Under the pieces are notes generated by a model that was not told the DNA's origin, made no database searches, and was given only the letters and a program-made list of their open reading frames with translations. Shown here in pieces: positions 7,201-11,131 of a stretch of DNA of 11,131 nt; the stretch's first letter is position 1; every line of letters begins with the position of its first letter. Source of the stretch: Temnopleurus reevesii (taxonomy: Eukaryota > Echinodermata > Echinoidea > Temnopleuroida > Temnopleuridae). The DNA lies in NCBI GenBank assembly GCA_036244855.1, contig BQKZ01002849.1:48373-59503 (forward strand), in the 5' to 3' direction. The position numbers were made by a program, and so were the translations under genes.

Positions 7201-8104
7201 CACAAGGCTGTACAGCAGAGAGCGTAAAAGAGATGTTTGTCACGTTTGTATCTTAGCTCATTTGTAATACCACACCTCAAAGCCTTCTATTAACTTGCCA
7301 GGATTTGATTTCTGGTTTGTTGTCTTTGAAAATGTTGATTCAAAGCTGGCCAAATAATGTCATTCGTGCCTCTGTAGAAGTGGTATAAAAATCTTATTAA
7401 TCTATGTTAAAATCATTTTGACACTTCAAAGCCTGTTATTTGTAACATCTGAATTGTGCTTATTGATAACTTTACCGCACACAATTTACAGAAAAGATAA
7501 ATCCACTTTACAGAGTATTCAAAGTGCGCAAAGTAATGTTACTACCTTACCTTTCGCTTGGCTGGCCGTCTCCTGGCTTGCAAGCCTTTCAAGGAAGAGA
7601 TATTTCAATTCGTAGGTTCTCAATCCACTCCCCTGGGTTCAGTGCGGCAAAATATAGGTGACTAAAGCTTTTCTCACCAGAGAAAGTGTATGGCTATGGT
7701 TGTCATGCTTTGTGTGGTAGCAAAGTCTATTCACTGATTCAGTTGAACTTTGTTATCAGGTGGTCCTGGGCTCCAGAAGAATGTCCTCTTCACTTTGATC
7801 CAGGCTAAAATACAATAGAAAACAGAGTTGGGGCCCCTAAAATAACCTTTTTATATTAGTGAGGTTGACTTCATTATATGAAAGGTGAATTTACAAAAAT
7901 TCTTCATTATTCTACAGATTACCAGTGAAGTTTCTCTAGTATTTTAGAAGGTATAATGAGTTTTATTTCTAAAAAAAATGTAGTTGTCCTTTGCATTAAC
8001 GCTAGGATAAGGCAGCAAAAAAAATATGTACTGAATTTAGGATTGAATGGTTTTGCATTAGAGCCATCCCAGGTGGTGAATAGAGGGACATTTTGATCCG
8101 TTTT
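7201..8104 (+). other. Probable 3' UTR and downstream flank
   Basis: Follows the stop codon. I found no AATAAA in the first several hundred bases; a variant TATAAA lies at 7384-7389, so the cleavage site is uncertain. No other gene was recognised: short frames at 7418-7615 (plus) and 7919-8125 (minus) have no supporting context. Confidence 0.5.
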
Positions 8105-8452
8105 GTCACAGTTCTCTTCTCCCATCCTCTACTGAGGATTACAACTCCTGGTATACCATCATGATTAGACTGTTGTTAACAGGGCATCACTCTTTACTTT
8201 TACCCTGTATGAAACAAAACTGACATTTGATTTACTGAACAGCTGACTTAAAGATTTTGTTATGACAGAAATTGTATGCCTATTATAATGTGTTCTTGAC
8301 ATTCAAAACATTTCAAGACCAGCTGTAGCAGGGAAGGAAGAAACACGATTTATTGTATCGTAGTTCCCTTGTTCCATCCTCCACTAAGGAATACAACAAC
8401 TGGTATTCTAGCATGATTAGACTGTTTTTAGCAGTGCATTAGTTCTTATTAT
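8105..8452 (+). repeat. Two diverged copies, about 252 bp apart
   Basis: About 95 bp at 8105-8200 (CCATCCTCTACTGAGGATTA... CATGATTAGACTGTT) recurs at about 8357-8452 (CCATCCTCCACTAAGGAATA... CATGATTAGACTGTT). The shared word CATGATTAGACTGTT starts at 8160 and 8412. The region between retains only weak similarity. Non-coding. Confidence 0.75.
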
Positions 8453-8463
8453 ATCCGTCGGTT

Positions 8464-9405
8464 ATGAAATTCGGTTTCTGCAGCCCATAAGGCACCTTAC
8501 CATAAAAATCAGAGGATAGTTTGCAGGTTGTCATTTCTCTCAAGTATTCCGTAGTTTTCGGAGCCCTCCACGATGTATTCACTTATGTTGTAAGTTAGTC
8601 CCGTCCAATGGCTTAACTCCTCAAAAGACAAAGCACACAGAAAACCTGTTCCTTTGCTGTGTTAATGATATAACATGGAAATGTTCATGCTTATGTTTAT
8701 AACTAGGACTTGTCAAATGATGTCATTATACTGATCAAAATTATAAACGAGATCTACAGTTTCTTGGTTCAGTCCAAAGAATCATGGTTTTTGTTCAATC
8801 TTTCTTTAAACAAGGGTTGATGCATTAAATTCAATGTCATGGAGATTAAAATGAAATTTGGTTTATGCAGCCCGTAAGGCCCCTTACCATAAAAACCAGA
8901 GGATGGTTTGCAGGTTGTCATTTCTCTCAAGTATTCCGTAGTTTTCGGAGCCCTCCACGATGTCTTCACTTATGTTGTAAATCAGTCCTGTTCGGAGGCT
9001 CATCTCATCAAAAGAGGCAATACGCAGATAAATTCTACCTCTGCTATGTGAATGATATGGCATAGAAGTATTTATGCTTGTATTTATTACTAGAGCTTGT
9101 GAAACAATGTCATTTTGCTCATCAAAATTGTGAACAAAATCCACAGTTTCTTGGTTTATGTGCAAAGAATCATGGTTTTTAATCAGTCTTTCTTAGGATA
9201 GATGTTGATGCATCATATTAAAAGTAATAGAGATTAAAATGAAATTTAGTTCCTGCAGCCCGTACGAACCCTTACCATAAAAACCAGAGGATGGTTTGCA
9301 GGTTTTCACTTCTCCCAAGTGTTCCATAGTTTTTGGAGCTCTCCACGATGTCTTCAATTATGTTGTAAATTAGTCCTGTCAGGAGGCTCATCTCTTTGAA
9401 AGACA
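8464..9405. repeat. Tandem repeat, about 387-bp unit, 2.5 copies
   Basis: Units begin at about 8464, 8851 and 9239; the anchor GCAGCCC lies at 8480, 8867 and 9255. The third copy is cut near 9400, where a different repeat family takes over. On the minus strand each copy keeps a related frame: TGLTYNISEYIVEGSENYGI in copy A, TGLIYNISEDIVEGSENYGI in B, TGLIYNIIEDIVESSKNYGT in C. Copies B and C then end LQTILWFLW-stop, while A stops at LQTIL. I do not recognise this peptide, and copy differences are not mainly silent, so coding status is open. Confidence 0.85.
8884..9165 (-). other. Possible minus-strand small ORF in 387-bp repeat
   Basis: A 93-codon open frame in the middle copy. Its last 40 or so residues (from DEMSLRTGLIYNISEDI through NDNLQTILWFLW) are preserved as a frame in the flanking copies. 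There is no recognised domain, promoter or splice signal. It may be a fragment of an old exon or element, or chance openness propagated by duplication. Confidence 0.2.
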
Positions 9406-9527
9406 CAGCAAATAGCTAATCTTTTGCACTCATACAGGCAATTTTGTTCTCCAGCAGATCAAACGCTGGTTTTGAAATCCAGGTTGAACCTAAATGTTCA
9501 GCCAGCGACGAAGAGAAAAAATTGTAA
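9400..9527 (+). pseudogene. Small-ORF unit 1, truncated and frameshifted
   Basis: Only the second half of the frame is present (KTQQIANLLHSYRQF.SPADQTL). A one-base deletion just after it, relative to unit 2, throws the conserved GPKCSASDEEKKL end out of frame. It is fused on its left to the third 387-bp repeat copy. Confidence 0.5.
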
Positions 9528-9631
9528 ATATCCTTTGACAAAACAAAAACGCTTTTGAGCTCTGATAGTGTAAGGAAAAAGCAATAACTTTGTCGTTGTG
9601 AGAGCGTCTTCTCCTCTTAGTTTTCGACAAC

Positions 9632-9849
9632 ATGAAGAATTTTTCAGTTGGGATGCAAACAAAAATACTGTGATGACATATTCAATTCAAATCACTGTTA
9701 TAACTTCTCAAAACAGTGAAAAGACACAGCACATAGCTCATCTTTTGCACTCGTACAGACAACTTTTTTCTCCAGCAGATAAAAAACTGCATTTCAAAAT
9801 TCAGGTTGGACCTAAATGTTCAGCCAGCGACGAAGAGAAAAAATTGTAA
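9632..9849 (+). pseudogene. Small-ORF unit 2, frameshifted
   Basis: Begins with the same MKNFSVGMQTK start as unit 3. Two single-base insertions relative to unit 3 break the N-terminal half, which stops after ILQ-type codons at the first shift. The C-terminal half is open and ends KIQVGPKCSASDEEKKL-stop. The upstream frame from 9598 reads into it only by chance. Confidence 0.5.
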
Positions 9850-9956
9850 ACAAACTTTGACAACAACGTAGACGCTTTTTGGGCTCTGATAGTGTAATGA
9901 AAAAGCAATAACTTTGTCGTTGTAAAACCGTCTTCTTCCCGTAGATTTCCGACAAC

Positions 9957-10148
9957 ATGAAGAATTTTTCAGTTGGGATGCAAACAAAATATTGTGATGA
10001 CATATTCAATTCAAATCACTGCTATGACTATCAAAACAGTGAAAAGACACAGCACATAGCTAATCTTTTGCACTCGTACAGGCAACTTTTTTCTCCAGCA
10101 GATAAAAAGCTGCATTACAAAATCCAGGTCGGACTTCAATGCTTTTAG
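9957..10148 (+). CDS. Small ORF, 63 aa, unit 3, unknown
   Basis: Intact frame starting MKNFSVGMQTKYCDD, with the core IFNSNHCYDYQNSEKTQ and HSYRQLFSPADKKLHYKIQV. It ends early (GLQCF) because a deletion of about 50 bp removed the SASDEEKKL tail seen in unit 2. No signal peptide or membrane segment. The ATG lies 12 nt after a CCCGTAG acceptor-like string. It could be a lineage-specific small gene, an exon of an unseen gene, or non-coding repeat. Relative to unit 4 the three indels within the frame are all multiples of three, which favours coding, but most substitutions are replacements. Confidence 0.3.
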   Translation: MKNFSVGMQTKYCDDIFNSNHCYDYQNSEKTQHIANLLHSYRQLFSPADKKLHYKIQVGLQCF

Positions 10149-10220
10149 GCTTTGATGATGTAATGACAAAGCAATAATTTTGTCTTCATATGACCATCTT
10201 CTTCCTATAGTTTTCAGACA

Positions 10221-10454
10221 ATGAAGATTTTTTCAATCGGGATGCAAAACAAAGGTAATTTTGATGACATATTCAATTCAAATCACTGCTATGACTATCA
10301 AAACTGTAAAAAGACACAAGACATATATAGCTTGTCTTTTAACTCGTATAGGCAACTTTGTTCTCAAGCAGATCAAACGCTGCATATGAAAATCCACATC
10401 GGACCTCCATGTTGTTCAGCCAAGGGCAAAGAGCAGAAGTTGATGGTAAGGTAA
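10221..10454 (+). CDS. Small ORF or exon, 77 aa, unit 4, unknown
   Basis: The longest intact copy: MKIFSIGMQNKGN, then FDDIFNSNHCYDYQN, SYRQLCSQADQTLHMKI and CCSAKGKEQKLMVR-stop. Five cysteines are spread through it. Only this copy has both a TTTTCAG acceptor just before ACA-ATG and a GATG|GTAAGG donor just before its stop. Spliced that way, 10218-10445 would be a 228-nt exon in phase 0/0. No family is recognised. The single-ORF and internal-exon readings are both open. Confidence 0.3.
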   Translation: MKIFSIGMQNKGNFDDIFNSNHCYDYQNCKKTQDIYSLSFNSYRQLCSQADQTLHMKIHIGPPCCSAKGKEQKLMVR

Positions 10455-10550
10455 ATGTTCTTTGATAAAAGGCACACGCTTTGAGGTTCTAGTGATGTAA
10501 TGATGAAACAATAACTTTGTCTTCGAATGACCATCTTCTTCTCGTAGATT

Positions 10551-10609
10551 TATTTTCTTTTTTAATTAAAGTTTGGCTACCATAACATCACTCTAATTTA
10601 TATTCTAGA
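10551..10609. other. AT-rich junction between repeat blocks
   Basis: Short T-rich sequence (TTTATTTTCTTTTTTAATT) separating the small-ORF array from the terminal repeat pair. It contains ATTAAA at about 10566, a weak polyadenylation variant, not assigned to any transcript. Confidence 0.4.
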
Positions 10610-10854
10610 CATTTGGTGTGATGCTTGTGGGGGTAGATTTGGCGGTTGGTTAATCTTGGCATGCATTCTGGAGTGTCGGCCCTTTGTTCCAACTTTACGG
10701 CCTCATATGTTTTACGTCGGTTGCTCGTGACATTTTTAACGGGGTCTGATATCCAGTTGCTTGACTGTCGCACATGATCAGTAGTGGAATGACTAACATG
10801 GTCAGCGATGTTCTTCTGACATTTGTGTTCATCCATGCTCTTGCTACCTCCCAT
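10588..10854 (-). other. Possible minus-strand small ORF, 88 aa
   Basis: Open frame starting MGGSKSMDEHKCQKNIADHV, followed by SHSTTDHVRQSSNWISDP and ending with a His/Lys-rich segment. It covers the first copy of the terminal repeat. The second copy keeps NIADHVSHSTTDHV and NWISDP in frame, then shifts frame (conserved later in another frame as TPEGMPILTKHQTY). No domain recognised. It may be decayed coding sequence or chance. Confidence 0.2.
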
Positions 10855-11131
10855 TTTTTTCTGTCAGTACATGATCAACAAATGGAAGCAGCGTTTGTAG
10901 TATTGTTTTGGACTTCTTGAAAGATTATTGTCTCGGTAGGTTTGATGTTTTGTTAATATTGGCATGCCTTCTGGAGTGTTAACGTTTTCTGCCAAGTGTA
11001 AGACCTCCTCATACCTTTTCCACAGATTGCTAAAATGGATTTCTGACATTTCAAAAGGGGGTCTGATATCCAATTTCTTGGCTGTGGCACATGATCAGTA
11101 GTGGAATGACTAACATGGTCAGCGATGTTCT
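10610..11131. repeat. Direct repeat pair, 303-317 bp apart, open at right edge
   Basis: The copy at about 10610-10813 and the copy at about 10925-11131 share GGCATGC...TTCTGGAGTGT (10658 and 10961) and a closing segment CACATGATCAGTAGTGGAAT through GGTCAGCGATGTTCT. The closing segment is identical, at 317-bp spacing. The second copy reaches the window end, so the array may continue. The identical closing segment against diverged middles suggests recent homogenisation or local constraint. Confidence 0.88.

Larger units (their letters stand above)
9399..10550 (+). repeat. Tandem array of four small-ORF units
   Basis: A unit with a coding-like part and a spacer is repeated. The anchor CTTTTGCACTC, or its variant in the last copy, lies at 9421, 9742, 10065 and 10336. 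Spacings are 321, 323 and 271 bp; the short spacing reflects a deletion of about 50 bp at the end of unit 3. Unit 1 is 5'-truncated by its junction with the 387-bp repeat. Each spacer ends in a conserved ATCTTCTTC...TAG pyrimidine-AG string resembling a splice acceptor; the last lies at 10532-10547 with no further unit behind it. Confidence 0.88.

Noticed and set aside
7053..7280. 75-aa minus-strand and 62-aa plus-strand frames over the last exon
   Set aside because: Shadows of the C-terminal coding exon. The phenylalanine run is merely the complement of the lysine codons.
8464..11131. Retrotransposon or virus-derived coding region
   Set aside because: I found no reverse transcriptase, integrase, capsid or transposase motif in any frame. 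The short frames are unrecognised and repeat-borne.

Overview
The window looks like a stretch of animal nuclear DNA, most likely from a marine invertebrate. It is AT-rich, and one gene is split by canonical GT-AG introns with pyrimidine-rich acceptors. Short foldback elements and tandem repeats lie throughout. There is no bacterial gene packing and there are no Shine-Dalgarno-led ORFs. An echinoderm or similar invertebrate deuterostome is a guess from the style of the repeats, not a demonstrated fact.

Region 1-2239 has no exon I can support. It holds a 107-bp foldback (108-214), a CT-rich tract, five tandem copies of an 80-bp unit carrying nine perfect POU-type octamers (611-1010), and two more inverted-repeat elements (1130-1393 and 1425-1550).

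Region 2240-7200 is the 3' part of a plus-strand protein-coding gene, read as four exons: 2240-2823, 4154-4268, 6182-6327 and 7011-7200. The exons join in phase to 1035 nt (344 codons plus stop). The N-terminal part is polar and probably disordered. The rest looks like an alpha-helical, TPR-like solenoid and ends in a lysine/arginine-rich tail. I do not recognise the family. The first exon sits directly behind a good acceptor, so the gene probably has more exons upstream.

The introns of this gene have been reshaped by duplication. A truncated extra copy of exon 2 lies 134 bp before the real one. Exon 3 is preceded by three identical 248-bp copies that keep the acceptor and 43 codons but have lost the GT donor. 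The first intron also carries a likely hAT-like MITE and a near-perfect 130-bp hairpin.

Region 7201-11131 lies downstream of the gene and is largely a succession of tandem-duplicated blocks: about 252 bp (two copies), 387 bp (2.5 copies), 265-325 bp (four copies) and 303-317 bp (two copies, running off the window). The third block carries a plus-strand small reading frame (63 and 77 aa in its two intact copies) whose copies differ by in-frame indels. The second and fourth carry partly conserved minus-strand frames. None resembles a protein I know. Tandem duplication with units of about 80-390 bp is the dominant theme of the locus.
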